64,000 bases of DNA. Origin: Streptomyces sp. GTDB taxonomy: Bacteria; Actinomycetota; Actinomycetes; Streptomycetales; Streptomycetaceae. Position 1 is the first letter of the stretch. Each line of letters starts with the position of its first letter. Position numbers and translations under genes: made by a program. The notes beneath the pieces were generated by a model. That model saw only the letters and a program-made list of their open reading frames with translations, was not told the DNA's origin and did not search any database. The stretch lies in the NCBI RefSeq assembly GCF_019510245.1, contig NZ_JAEKKT010000119.1, forward strand, positions 1-64,000, written 5' to 3'. Positions 9,105 through 16,529 of this stretch are shown piece by piece.

Positions 9105-9830
9105 ATGTGGCGTGGCACCCCAGCGAACCCCGGCCCGGCGTATTACCGACAGACCGCCGGCCGGGCGGCCGTGATCCGCGGCGAGCGCGACCGGGGCCGA
9201 CTGCTACGGCGCGCCCTCTCTCAGGGGCGGCCGCTGGATCGGCACTCCGCTCCGCAGTCCGCCGTCGCGCCGTGGGCGGCGGCATGGTGGAACCTGATGC
9301 ACCCCGAGGCCGCGGGGCTGGCCGGGGCGGTGCGCCCGGGGGCCGTCTGCCTGGTCGTGGGCGGTGCCTGTGACATCTGCACGGCGGCGCTGTCGGTGCT
9401 CGCCGGCACCGGCGGCCAGGTGCACTGTCTCGACTCGCCGGACCGGCCCCCCCGGTGGTCGGCGATGGCCCCGATGCTGGGCGGAGCCGACGTTGTCGTG
9501 CACGGGTCCACGGACGGGGTGGACGCCGTGTGCGAGCAGGCGGAACTGCCCAAGGTCGACTTCATCAAGGCCGACGTCCGCAAAGCCCAACCAGGCCTGT
9601 TGTTAGACGCCTTCGTCACGCTGCTGCGCGACCGGCCGGCCCTGCTGCTGCGCATCGGCCCCGGCGGACCGGTCCGCCGGGGCCGATGCGAGCCGGACAT
9701 CGTCAGCAGCCTCACTCGTTCCCTGGCGTACGAGGTGTACCGCTGGCAGGGAGGGGGCTGGCGGCCGGTCACGTCCGCTGTGCGGGACGAGGGAAAGTAC
9801 CTGTTCGAGATTCCGACGGGCCCACCGTGA
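9105..9830 (+). CDS. FkbM-like methyltransferase, possibly degenerate
   Basis: The 241-residue protein has the layout of FkbM-family SAM-dependent methyltransferases: a segment at the glycine-rich loop (LVVGGACDICTAALSVL), then VDFIKADVRKAQPGLLLDAF and RPALLLRIG. The last two match the FkbM pattern DFIKxDVEGxE and RPxLLxEI. Several usually conserved residues differ (VGANxGxYT reads VGGACDICT, and DVEG reads DVRK), so activity is doubtful. The ATG at 9105 was chosen because GGAAGG lies six bases upstream; the open frame extends another 99 bp without a ribosome site. Its role could be O-methylation of the peptide product. Confidence 0.5.
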   Translation: MWRGTPANPGPAYYRQTAGRAAVIRGERDRGRLLRRALSQGRPLDRHSAPQSAVAPWAAAWWNLMHPEAAGLAGAVRPGAVCLVVGGACDICTAALSVLAGTGGQVHCLDSPDRPPRWSAMAPMLGGADVVVHGSTDGVDAVCEQAELPKVDFIKADVRKAQPGLLLDAFVTLLRDRPALLLRIGPGGPVRRGRCEPDIVSSLTRSLAYEVYRWQGGGWRPVTSAVRDEGKYLFEIPTGPP

Positions 9831-10198
9831 AAACTGAATCGTTGATCAAAAAACTGTCGGCGGCACGGAGCGCCACTGGCCAACGCGGAATGGGCCCCTC
9901 AAAAATCGGTATATGGATCCCTAAGAATTTCGCCGATTGAGGCTTGAGGGCTCGACAGTGACATGCGGTACACGTGATCATTGCTGTAACCAACCGGCAA
10001 CATCGTAGAGCGGGACGGGGGCGATGATCTCGGTGAAAGGTGCTGGTGATCCCGGGTGTCAGGCCCGGACAGGGTATCCGTCAGGTCGATTCTTGTCGCT
10101 TTGACCTGCATCATGAGTAGTTTTTCCTACTCAGGCACAATGTGACCGGAACCCTTTGTTTCGTCTGATCCTCACGGCCGACCCAATGCTTACTGTCG
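9831..10198. other. AT-richer intergenic region with an inverted repeat
   Basis: No gene is visible in this stretch, which is markedly richer in A and T than its surroundings (runs such as GATCAAAAAACTG and CCTCAAAAATCGG). It separates the methyltransferase from the StrR-family regulator and probably holds the regulator's promoter. At 10115-10134 there is a perfect inverted repeat, TGAGTAG, six bases, CTACTCA, the size of site bound by LuxR/NarL-type or other dimeric regulators. No StrR-type box was seen here. Confidence 0.6.
10115..10134. promoter_or_regulatory. Inverted repeat before the strR-like gene
   Basis: TGAGTAG-N6-CTACTCA is a perfect 7-bp palindrome in an AT-rich context, 65 bp before the earliest start of the activator gene. 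Its place suggests an operator through which a higher-level regulator controls the pathway activator. The binder is not known from the sequence. Confidence 0.5.
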
Positions 10199-11401
10199 AT
10201 GGTCGGGACGGCGTGGCCCGGCGGTGAGGTGGAATTCCCCTGCCCTGAGATCCCGCGAGCGTCAGGTCCTGAGCAGTCAACCAACGGGGTGAGCAGATTG
10301 CATCAGCCAGTCCCAGTCGGAGTCCCTCACGCTGTCGTCAACCCTCCATCGGCCGCCGATGCCCACAGCACTGGCACCGGTGGCGATGGATCCGGAACAT
10401 CGGAGTCCGGATCGCTGCCGCCCCAGGAGCGGCCAAGCCCCGAGTGTGTACCCATATCGACTCTACTTCCCGGTATTTCGCCCCGGTCCGAAGGGCCGGA
10501 CACGGAACACGTCGCCCGCCTCGCCGAAATCGAAGACGCTCTTCCGCCCATTCTCGTCGACCGCCGCACCATGCGGGTGATCGACGGAATGCACCGCCTG
10601 ATGGCCGCCTTCGTTCGAGGCGACCAGATGATCAGTGTGGAATTTTTCGAGGGCAGCACCGAGGACGCGTTCCTGCATGCGGTACAGGCGAACGTGACGC
10701 ATGGTCTTCCACTGTCGCGGGCCGACCGTCGGGCCGCCGCGGCCAAGATCGTCGCCTCGCACCCGCACCTGTCCGATCGGGCCATCGCACGTGCCGCGGG
10801 CCTGGGTGCCAAGATGGTGGCCTCGATCCGCCGCCAGGCCGACGGGGTGGTGCAGCTGCACGCCAGGGTCGGCAGGGACGGCAAGGTCCGTCCGCTCAGC
10901 AGTGATGAAGGACGCAGACGCGCGGCGGAACTGATCGCCGAGCGCCCGGACGCCTCACTGCGGGAGATCGCGCGGCTGGCGGGGATCTCCCCGGCGACGG
11001 TCAGCGACGTCCGCAGGCGCCTGCTGGCCGGCGAGCCCCCGGTGGTCTCCGGCGAGCAGCCGGCGCAGGAGGGCAAGGCAACCGACGCACCCATGCGGGT
11101 GCGAAGGCTGCGCGGCGAGCGCAAGGAGGAACTGCTCGACGCCGATCCCATCACCGTGCTGGAGAAGCTGCTGCGCGACCCCTCCCTGCGGCACAAGGAG
11201 GAGGGCAGGAACCTGCTGCGCCTGCTGCACCAGAACGCCATCGGAATGCGCCAGCGCTCAGAACTCACCGCCGCGGTCCCACCGCACTGCGGTGCGCTGG
11301 TGGTGAACCTCGCCCGGCAGTACGCGGAGACGTGGCTGGAGTTCGCCCAGAAGCTCGACGAGAAGGTGCAGTCGGCCCGCCGTCCCGCCGCGGGAGAGTG
11401 A
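10199..11401 (+). CDS. StrR-family pathway-specific activator
   Basis: The protein has up to 400 residues and is built like StrR, Bbr and Tei15*. A ParB-like N-terminal domain (LLPGISPRSEGPDTEHVARL, PPILVDRRTMRVIDGMHRL) is followed by a first helix-turn-helix (LSDRAIARAAGLGAKMVASI) and a second one (SLREIARLAGISPATVSDVR, about residue 252). The C-terminal helix is AVPPHCGALVVNLARQYAET. Such proteins activate glycopeptide, streptomycin and feglymycin-type clusters through inverted repeats, and matching sites occur at 856, 3817, 6851 and 12357. The start is uncertain: the ATG at 10199 has no clear ribosome site and a GTG at 10289 is an alternative. It is complete and probably the working copy. 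Its stop overlaps a possible GTG of the next frame. Confidence 0.88.
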   Translation: MVGTAWPGGEVEFPCPEIPRASGPEQSTNGVSRLHQPVPVGVPHAVVNPPSAADAHSTGTGGDGSGTSESGSLPPQERPSPECVPISTLLPGISPRSEGPDTEHVARLAEIEDALPPILVDRRTMRVIDGMHRLMAAFVRGDQMISVEFFEGSTEDAFLHAVQANVTHGLPLSRADRRAAAAKIVASHPHLSDRAIARAAGLGAKMVASIRRQADGVVQLHARVGRDGKVRPLSSDEGRRRAAELIAERPDASLREIARLAGISPATVSDVRRRLLAGEPPVVSGEQPAQEGKATDAPMRVRRLRGERKEELLDADPITVLEKLLRDPSLRHKEEGRNLLRLLHQNAIGMRQRSELTAAVPPHCGALVVNLARQYAETWLEFAQKLDEKVQSARRPAAGE

Positions 11402-11457
11402 CGGGATCAGTGCGCTCCGCTGTTGTGGCATACAGAGACGACTTCTCGGAGGTTGGT

Positions 11458-11856
11458 GTGGTCGCCGGTCGTGTGGTGAGGTTCGACGGTGCTCGAGGCT
11501 ATGGATTCATCGCCCCGGACAACGGTGAGGAGGACGTCTTTCTGCACGCCAACGACCTCCTCATTCCCGAGGTTTACCTGAGGTCCGGCCTCGCGGTGGA
11601 ATTCGATATCGACGTCGGTGACAGGGGGCCGAAGGCGTCCTCGGTGCGGCTGGCAGAGGGGGCCGAATCGCCTGTTCCGGTGGCACGGAACTCGCCGGGA
11701 GACAACGTTATCGACGACGTCGTGCGCGAGGACGAGTTCACCGTGGAACTTACTGAACTCCTGCTCCGGACACCATCACTGACGGCTGTTCAGATTGTCG
11801 AGATCAGGCGAGAGCTGACGGCCTTCGTCAAGAAGCACGGCTGGGTCGAGGGCTGA
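11458..11856 (+). CDS. Cold-shock-domain protein with C-terminal extension
   Basis: A 132-residue protein. The first 65 residues form a cold-shock domain with RNP1 GYGFIAP and RNP2 DVFLH, so it should bind single-stranded nucleic acid. The remaining half is acidic and ends in a predicted helix (LRTPSLTAVQIVEIRRELTA). The GTG at 11458 was chosen because CGGAGG stands five bases upstream and the domain starts at once; the frame is open back to the StrR-family stop. It is wedged between two StrR-family genes in the same direction, which suggests co-transcription with the activator. A role in the cluster is not known; it may act on RNA of the regulator or be a captured housekeeping gene. Confidence 0.82.
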   Translation: MVAGRVVRFDGARGYGFIAPDNGEEDVFLHANDLLIPEVYLRSGLAVEFDIDVGDRGPKASSVRLAEGAESPVPVARNSPGDNVIDDVVREDEFTVELTELLLRTPSLTAVQIVEIRRELTAFVKKHGWVEG

Positions 11857-11885
11857 GCTCAACCGGCTGACAGCGGCGGCTCGAC
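11857..11885. promoter_or_regulatory. Weak StrR-type repeat
   Basis: GCTCAACCG, 11 bases, then CGGCTCGAC has the correct spacing but two mismatches in the left half and four in the right against the perfect site. It starts directly after the cold-shock gene and lies before the degenerate StrR paralogue. It may be a decayed operator or chance. Confidence 0.3.
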
Positions 11886-11965
11886 CCTGCCCCGAACGAG
11901 ACGAAAGTCGGCGCGTCGGTTCCACAGGAGGTCTTCTTGCGGGAAGCAGACACTCGCCCGGACCC

Positions 11966-12972
11966 GTGGTCGTCCGGCTCCTCGCCTCACTGCTGCCGGG
12001 CGAGTCCCCACGCTCCCAGGGAAACGACGCCGAACACGTCGCGAGACTCGTGACCGTGGACCAGCCGCTTACCCCCATCCTGGTGAACCGGCGCACGATG
12101 CAGATCATCGACGGGACGCACCGCATGCTCGCCGCCGTCGCGCAGGGCCGGCAGACGATCGAGGCGGAACTCTTCGACGGAACCGGCGAGGACGCCTTCC
12201 TGCTCGCCGTGTCGGCGAACGTGGACCACGGACTGCCGCTGTCCCGCAAGGACCGGTGGATCGCGGCGAAGAGGATCATCGCATCCGCACCTGTCGGACC
12301 GGGCGATCGCCTGCATTCGGGTCTCAGCGCCAAGGCGGTGGCCGCGCTGCGCGCTCGTTCAAGTGAGGGCCAGCCGCAGTTGAACGCCGGACGCGGCCGG
12401 GACGGCCGGATGCGCCCCCTGGACGCCGCCAAGGCCCGGCTGCGGGCGGCGGAACTCATCACCGAGCACCCCGACGCCTCGCTGCGCCACATCGCCGCAC
12501 TGGTCGGGCTCTCCTGGGCGACCGTGAGCGACGTCCGCAGACGCCTCGCGTCCGGCCTGCCGCCGGCCGGACCGAAGCACCACCCGGCCGGGCCCGCGGC
12601 AGACGCGGACGAGGACGGAACCGTCCCGGACGGCACGGGGAGGGCGGAGCCGGCAGCGGCCGCGGCGGGCCCGGCGGCGCGGGAGAGCCGCGCGCGTCCC
12701 GGATGGCCTCGTGCCGTCTGCTCCGGTACAACGCCGTCGTCCTGCGGGAACGGTCCCGGCTCATCGCCGCGGTGCCACCGCACTGGCGCGCCCTTACCGC
12801 GCAACTCGCGCACCAGTACGCCAGGAAATGGAGCGCTTTTGCGCCGGAACCGGAGGAGTGCGTCAACGGGACGGCGCGTGCCGAGCGCCGGCGGCTGGCC
12901 GGGAGTTGCCAGCCGCCCACGCCGTTGATTAACGGCGCCACTCCCGAGATAGTGGTCGGGTATTCCTCTTGA
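11966..12972 (+). pseudogene. Second StrR-family regulator, decayed
   Basis: The product matches the activator at 10199 over the ParB-like domain (LLPGESPRSQGNDAEHVARL, RRTMQIIDGTHRM) and the second helix-turn-helix (SLRHIAALVGLSWATVSDVR). Around 12290-12335 the first helix-turn-helix is scrambled: the expected HLSDRAIA is encoded in another frame, so two compensating indels are present. Near 12700 the frame shifts again, and the family C-terminus (RLIAAVPPHWRALTAQLAHQ) continues in a different frame to 12972. The linker is also shortened. The only well-placed ribosome site (CAGGAGG before TTG 11937) is out of frame with the domain, so the start is broken too. It cannot give a normal activator. 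Confidence 0.8.
12357..12385. promoter_or_regulatory. StrR-type operator inside the decayed regulator
   Basis: GTTCAAGTG, 11 bases, then CAGTTGAAC has a single mismatch to the perfect palindrome. It lies in the middle of the decayed StrR paralogue. The intact paralogue does not have the motif at the matching place, so protein conservation does not force it. It is 765 bp upstream of the intact hydroxymandelate synthase gene, whose start at 13150 has no nearer box. Confidence 0.6.
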
Positions 12973-13149
12973 GCGATCCCATTCTTCGGTCAATTGAGAC
13001 CCGGATGTGCGCTGTATTTTGCTGTCGACCGCCGGTCCGATCCGCCGAGCATGAGGGACGAAGCCGCTCCGATTGAATTCACGGCACAGGAATCGCCGCT
13101 GCTCGGGCGGGCCGCTCCTGGCCATTCTGCTTTCGAGAGGGTTCTCAAA

Positions 13150-14181
13150 ATGACAGTGCGCGACATCGCCTATGTCGAACTGCTCACCAGCGATGAACAG
13201 GACACCGTCGGCTATTTCCAGGCGTCGATGGGTTTCAGCCAGGTGGCCAGGTCCACGGAGCCCGAACGAAGCTCGGTGTTCCTGCGGCAGGGAGACGTAC
13301 GCCTCGTCGTCTCCTCGGGCCCGGCGACCTGGAAGTTCCTGGACGCCCATGGCGACGGCGTCGCGGACATCGCCCTGCGCTGCGACGACGTCGTACGTAC
13401 CCGGGAGGCGGCAGCGGCGGCCGGGGCGAGGATCGTCACGCCGGGAACGAGAAGTCCCACGGTGGTCTCGGGATTCGGGGACGTCTGCCACACCCTGCTG
13501 CCCGTAGCCGAAAACGCCGGTCCGGCCCTGCCCGACGACCGTCCCTGGATACCCGAGCCCACCCCGGGCACACGGCAGTCCCGCCCTGACCCCATCCGCC
13601 TGCTCGACCACGTCGCCGTCTGCCTGGAGGGCGGCACCCTGGAGGCGTACGCCGACCTCTACCGGGACGCCTTCGGGTTCTCCCGCTACTCCTCGGAGTA
13701 CGTGGACGTCGGAGGACAGGCCATGGACTCCATCGTCGTCCGCAGCGCGTCGGGCCGTGTCACCTTCACCCTCGTCGCGCCGGACCCCCGCCTCGGGTCC
13801 GGACAGCTCGACGCCTACCTGGAACGCAACGCGGGCCCGGGCGTCCAGCACCTGGCGTTCCTCGTCGACGACATCGTGCCCACCGTGCACGCATTCCGTG
13901 GCCGGGGCGTGGAGTTCCTGAACACGCCTGCCAGTTACTACGACATGCTCCTCGAACGGCACGATGGGCTGCACTCGGAGATCGATTCCCTGCGGGCCGC
14001 CCACGTTCTCGCCGACCGGGACGAATGGGGCTATCTGCTCCAGCTGTTCAGCCGCTCGCCCTACGAGCGCAACACCCTCTTCTACGAACTCATCCAGCGA
14101 CGCGGCTCCCGCGGTTTCGGCAGCTCCAACATCAGGGCCCTCTACGAGGCCGTGGAGCGCGACCGGCTGAACGCCGAATGA
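13150..14181 (+). CDS. hmaS: 4-Hydroxymandelate synthase
   Basis: A 343-residue non-haem iron dioxygenase that turns 4-hydroxyphenylpyruvate into 4-hydroxymandelate, the committed step towards 4-hydroxyphenylglycine. It has two VOC-type halves. The iron ligands are seen in LLDHVAVCLEG (His), GVQHLAFLVDD (His) and TLFYELIQRRG (Glu). The close relative 4-hydroxyphenylpyruvate dioxygenase makes homogentisate. The cluster context and the match to HmaS-type sequence (SGPATWKFLD, GVADIAL) favour the mandelate enzyme, but motifs alone do not settle it. The ATG at 13150 has GAGAGGG upstream. The stop overlaps the ATG of a broken 4-hydroxymandelate oxidase gene, as expected for an hmaS-hmo pair. Confidence 0.85.
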   Translation: MTVRDIAYVELLTSDEQDTVGYFQASMGFSQVARSTEPERSSVFLRQGDVRLVVSSGPATWKFLDAHGDGVADIALRCDDVVRTREAAAAAGARIVTPGTRSPTVVSGFGDVCHTLLPVAENAGPALPDDRPWIPEPTPGTRQSRPDPIRLLDHVAVCLEGGTLEAYADLYRDAFGFSRYSSEYVDVGGQAMDSIVVRSASGRVTFTLVAPDPRLGSGQLDAYLERNAGPGVQHLAFLVDDIVPTVHAFRGRGVEFLNTPASYYDMLLERHDGLHSEIDSLRAAHVLADRDEWGYLLQLFSRSPYERNTLFYELIQRRGSRGFGSSNIRALYEAVERDRLNAE

Positions 14182-14407
14182 CCCGCGCGGCTCCGGGACC
14201 GGTGGCCGAGGACGCTTTCACCCTGCACGACTTCGCACCTCGCCCGCGCCCGGCTGGCCCCGGAGACCTGGGGTTTCCTGGAGGGGGGGCCGGGCGAGGA
14301 GCGGACGCTGTGCGCCAACACCGAGGCGTACGACCGCCTCTGGCTGCATCCCGGCGTCCTTACCGACGCCGGTACTCCCGTCATCGCGACCCGTATTCTC
14401 GGTCGTC
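14178..14407 (+). pseudogene. 4-Hydroxymandelate oxidase, N-terminal remnant
   Basis: The ATG overlaps the hmaS stop (ATGA). The start reads AEDAFTLHDFA; a one-base shift leads to LARARLAPETWGFLEGGAG, and a second shift at a G-run leads to EERTLCANTEAYDRLWLHPG. Together they match the N-terminus of FMN-dependent lactate/mandelate oxidases (LHDLExxARxxLPxxxWDFLxGGxGxExTLxxNxxAxDRxxLxPRVL). The similarity ends near 14405, so the flavin-binding barrel and catalytic residues are gone. With this gene broken, 4-hydroxymandelate cannot be oxidised by a product of this locus. Confidence 0.75.
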
Positions 14408-14551
14408 ACCGGGCTACCTGCGCCACCAGCGCTCGGCCTGGAGCGCGCCCTGCGCGATCTGCGGTCTGCCTCGCTGAACTACGGCAATGACCGGCTGCAT
14501 CTGGCCAACGGCTCGCTCAGCCTGCTGGACCAGGAGACCCCCCTTGCCTGA
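14408..14551 (+). pseudogene. Unidentified C-terminal fragment
   Basis: One frame reads LGLERALRDLRSASLNYGND, then RLHLANGSLSLLDQETPLA, and ends in TGA 14549-14551. The coding character is strong and abrupt, starting at the end of the oxidase remnant. It looks like the tail of a longer enzyme joined here by deletion. The ARxxSxxYxxDxL-like pattern slightly recalls acyl-CoA dehydrogenase tails, but the family is not established. Confidence 0.35.
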
Positions 14552-14820
14552 CACCGTCCCTCTCCCGTCGGCCGCCGCGCCCCCGCCCGGCGCCAGTTGG
14601 GCGCCCGATCCGTAGGCCCGCCCGGTGCGCCCTGGGCCCGCCTGTGGACACCGGCTCCCGGCGTCGTCGTCGCCCTGTCACCCGTGGACGCCGTGCTGGC
14701 GACGCCCGCGGCCGTGTGGCGGCGCGCCCCGAGGAATACCGTTCGGCCGCCGGCATGGCGGCCTGGCGGGCCCGCGAGCACCTGGCCGGCCGGGCACTGC
14801 TGCGGCTGCTGCTCGCCGCC
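14552..14820 (+). pseudogene. 4'-Phosphopantetheinyl transferase, N-terminal remnant
   Basis: Across two frames the segment reads RLWTPAPGVVVALSPVDAVL, then PEEYRSAAGMAAWRAREHLA, GRALLRLLLAA. The second part is typical of Sfp-type phosphopantetheinyl transferases (E..Y......RR..FLAGRALLR.AL). The magnesium-binding and CoA-binding residues further on are missing, because the sequence switches to an adenylation-domain tail at about 14820. A frameshift is also needed inside the piece. It is a relic of a cluster-specific activating enzyme for carrier proteins. Confidence 0.6.
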
Positions 14821-15128
14821 TCGACACCCAGGTCAAAATCAGCGGCTACCGCGTCGAACTGCTTGAAGCCGTCTACACCGGAGACGCCCCCGACCCCACC
14901 CCGCTGCTCGCGGCCCTGCAGGAGCGGCTGCCCGCCTACGGGGTGCCCCACACCCTGCTGCGCCTGCCCGAACTGCCCCTCAACCTCAACGGAAAGACCG
15001 ACCGCAAGGCCGTCCAGGCCACCCTGAACACCGCCCGCCCAGCCGTGTCCGGCCCGCCCCGCCCCCAAGGGCCCGCCCGCCACCGGCATCCACCGCACCC
15101 GCCTCCCGGAAGGAACCCGGTGACGTGA
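14821..15128 (+). pseudogene. NRPS adenylation domain, C-terminal remnant
   Basis: The frame reads DTQVKISGYRVELLEAVYTG, then LLAALQERLPAYGVPHTLLR, LPELPLNLNGKTDRKA. These are the A8 region (DxQVKxxGYRxE, with some sequence after it deleted), the LPxYxVPHxLLxLxELPL stretch and the A10 motif with its lysine (NGKTDRKAL). The carrier domain normally following is absent; a proline-rich tail ends at TGA 15126-15128, overlapping the flavin reductase start. It is the end of a synthetase or stand-alone adenylating enzyme, joined to the transferase scrap by deletion. Confidence 0.75.
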
Positions 15129-15625
15129 CCGCGCCCACCACCCCCACCGCGCTGCCCGGCCGTGAGGAGTTCTGCTCCGCCATGGCGCAGCTCGCCACCG
15201 GCGTCGCGGTCATCACCACCGCCGGACCCGACGGCCCGGTCGGCTGCACCGCCAACGCGGTGCTCTCCCTGTCCACCGAACCGCCCTCGGTGCTCGTCTC
15301 GCTCGCCACCAGCGGCCGCACCGTACGGCACGCCCGCACATACGGCCGCTTCGCGGTCAACATCCTCAGCTGGCAGCAAAGGGATTTGATGCACCGTTTC
15401 GCCCGGCTTCCCGCGGCGGAACGTTTCGACGGCGTCCCCCACCGGCACGAGCAGGGCTGCCCGGTCCTGACGGCGACCGCCGCAACCGTGGTGTGCCGCC
15501 TCGACCAGGCGCCCACCGTGCTCGACCACACCCTGCTGATCGGCCGGGTCCTGTGGACCGCGCAGGACCCCACCGCCGCGGCCCTGGTGCTTTACCAGCG
15601 CCACCAGCGCGCCGTAGCCGGCTGA
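15125..15625 (+). CDS. Flavin reductase (HpaC/ActVB-like)
   Basis: A 166-residue protein of the flavin-reductase-like domain family (MAQLATGVAVITT, CTANAVLSLSTEPPSVLVSL, FAVNILSWQQRDLMHRFA). It would supply reduced FAD or FMN to a two-component monooxygenase or a halogenase. Chlorinated or hydroxylated Hpg residues are common in this compound class, and such a partner may have been lost. The GTG start at 15125 overlaps the stop of the preceding remnant. The gene looks intact and has normal length. The next coding start (15677) lies 51 bp downstream. Confidence 0.85.
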   Translation: MTAPTTPTALPGREEFCSAMAQLATGVAVITTAGPDGPVGCTANAVLSLSTEPPSVLVSLATSGRTVRHARTYGRFAVNILSWQQRDLMHRFARLPAAERFDGVPHRHEQGCPVLTATAATVVCRLDQAPTVLDHTLLIGRVLWTAQDPTAAALVLYQRHQRAVAG

Positions 15626-15676
15626 CCCCGGCCACGCCACCTGTCCCACCCGCACGCACCAGGACAGGATTCGAGC

Positions 15677-16055
15677 ATGAGCATCTACGGCACCGTGGAA
15701 TCAGAGGTCCGCAGTTACAGCAGGGCTTGGCCCACCGTGTTCACCACCGGACGCGGCGCCGTCCTGCGCGACGAGTCCGGACGGTCCTTCACCGACTTCT
15801 TCGCCGGTGCCGGCGCCCTCAACTGCGGGCGCAATCCGCCCGAAGTCAAGGCCACGCCAATGGACTACCTCTCCGGGGACGGCGTCACCCACGGACTCGA
15901 CATGCACACCACCGCCAAGCGCGTCTTCCTGGAACGCCTGCGCGACCTGGTGCTCACCCCCGCAGCCTGGACTACCGCGTCCAGTTCCGCGGCCCCGGCG
16001 GCACCAGCGCCGTCGAAGCCGCGCTCAAGCTCGCCCGGAAGGTCACCGGCCGCCA
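15677..16055 (+). pseudogene. Diaminobutyrate aminotransferase (EctB-like), N-terminal remnant
   Basis: The start reads MSIYGTVESEVRSYSRAWPT, then FFAGAGALNCG and DYLSGDGVTHGLDMHTTAKR, the conserved beginning of class III 2,4-diaminobutyrate-2-oxoglutarate aminotransferases such as EctB. At about 15955 the frame shifts and the family sequence continues as LDYRVQFRGPGGTSAVEAAL, KLARKVTGR. It breaks off near 16055, well before the PLP lysine. Dedicated DABA aminotransferases occur in peptide clusters that incorporate diaminobutyrate; ectoine synthesis is the other use, but no ectA or ectC is near. This is the last recognisable piece of the cluster. Confidence 0.78.
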
Positions 16056-16529
16056 CACCTGCGCAGCACGGCCATCTCCCACACGAGGTGGTCCGACGAC
16101 GGCAGTTCGACGTAGCGGGCCCGGCGCAGCACCTGGCTTCGGGACTCGGCGTCATCGAACTGGCCCTTGATCGCGGGCTGTTCCTCTTGGAGGAGATCGA
16201 CGGACTCCTGCCAGGCACGTCGGTTGAACGCCTCCCACGATGCGAAGCCCGGCTCCCTCGCCGTCGTGCTCCAGTAGCAGTTGCAGGCCGCCCACTCGCC
16301 GGGCGACCAGGCGCAGGGCTTCGGAGTGACCTTCGGCCGGGTGCTGGCGATCGGGGTCGCGGCCACTCTGCCGGCGATCCTCCTCGCCGTGGCCGAGCAC
16401 CGCAGCGCGGCCGCGGCCGCCGCGGCACCCCCCGCGGCGCCCGCCGGATCCCTCAACGAGGCCGGAAAGGCCTGATCCGGCACCTGGGCGGGGAGTGCGG
16501 GAGGGGCGTCGAATCCCCCGGGCGCCTCG
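16056..16529. other. Junction region with unidentified fragments
   Basis: The minus strand from about 16290 to 16056 reads a coding-like stretch (SWEAFNRRAWQESVDLLQEE, QPAIKGQFDDAESRSQVLRR, YVELPSSDHLVWEMAVLR). Its family was not recognised, and the aminotransferase remnant cuts it off. The plus strand from about 16320 to 16475 could encode a short hydrophobic tail (VLAIGVAATLPAILLAVAEH, alanine-rich end). Neither has a usable start. The region marks the border between the cluster remains and the next island. Confidence 0.4.

Noticed and set aside
13150..14181. Homogentisate-forming 4-hydroxyphenylpyruvate dioxygenase
   Set aside because: The fold and iron ligands allow it, but the adjoining 4-hydroxymandelate oxidase remnant, the prephenate dehydrogenase and the StrR-type boxes favour hydroxymandelate synthase; motifs alone do not settle it.
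1..16055. Functional NRPS biosynthetic cluster
   Set aside because: No complete A-PCP-C module is present and several tailoring genes are frameshifted or truncated, so a working pathway within the window cannot be supported.
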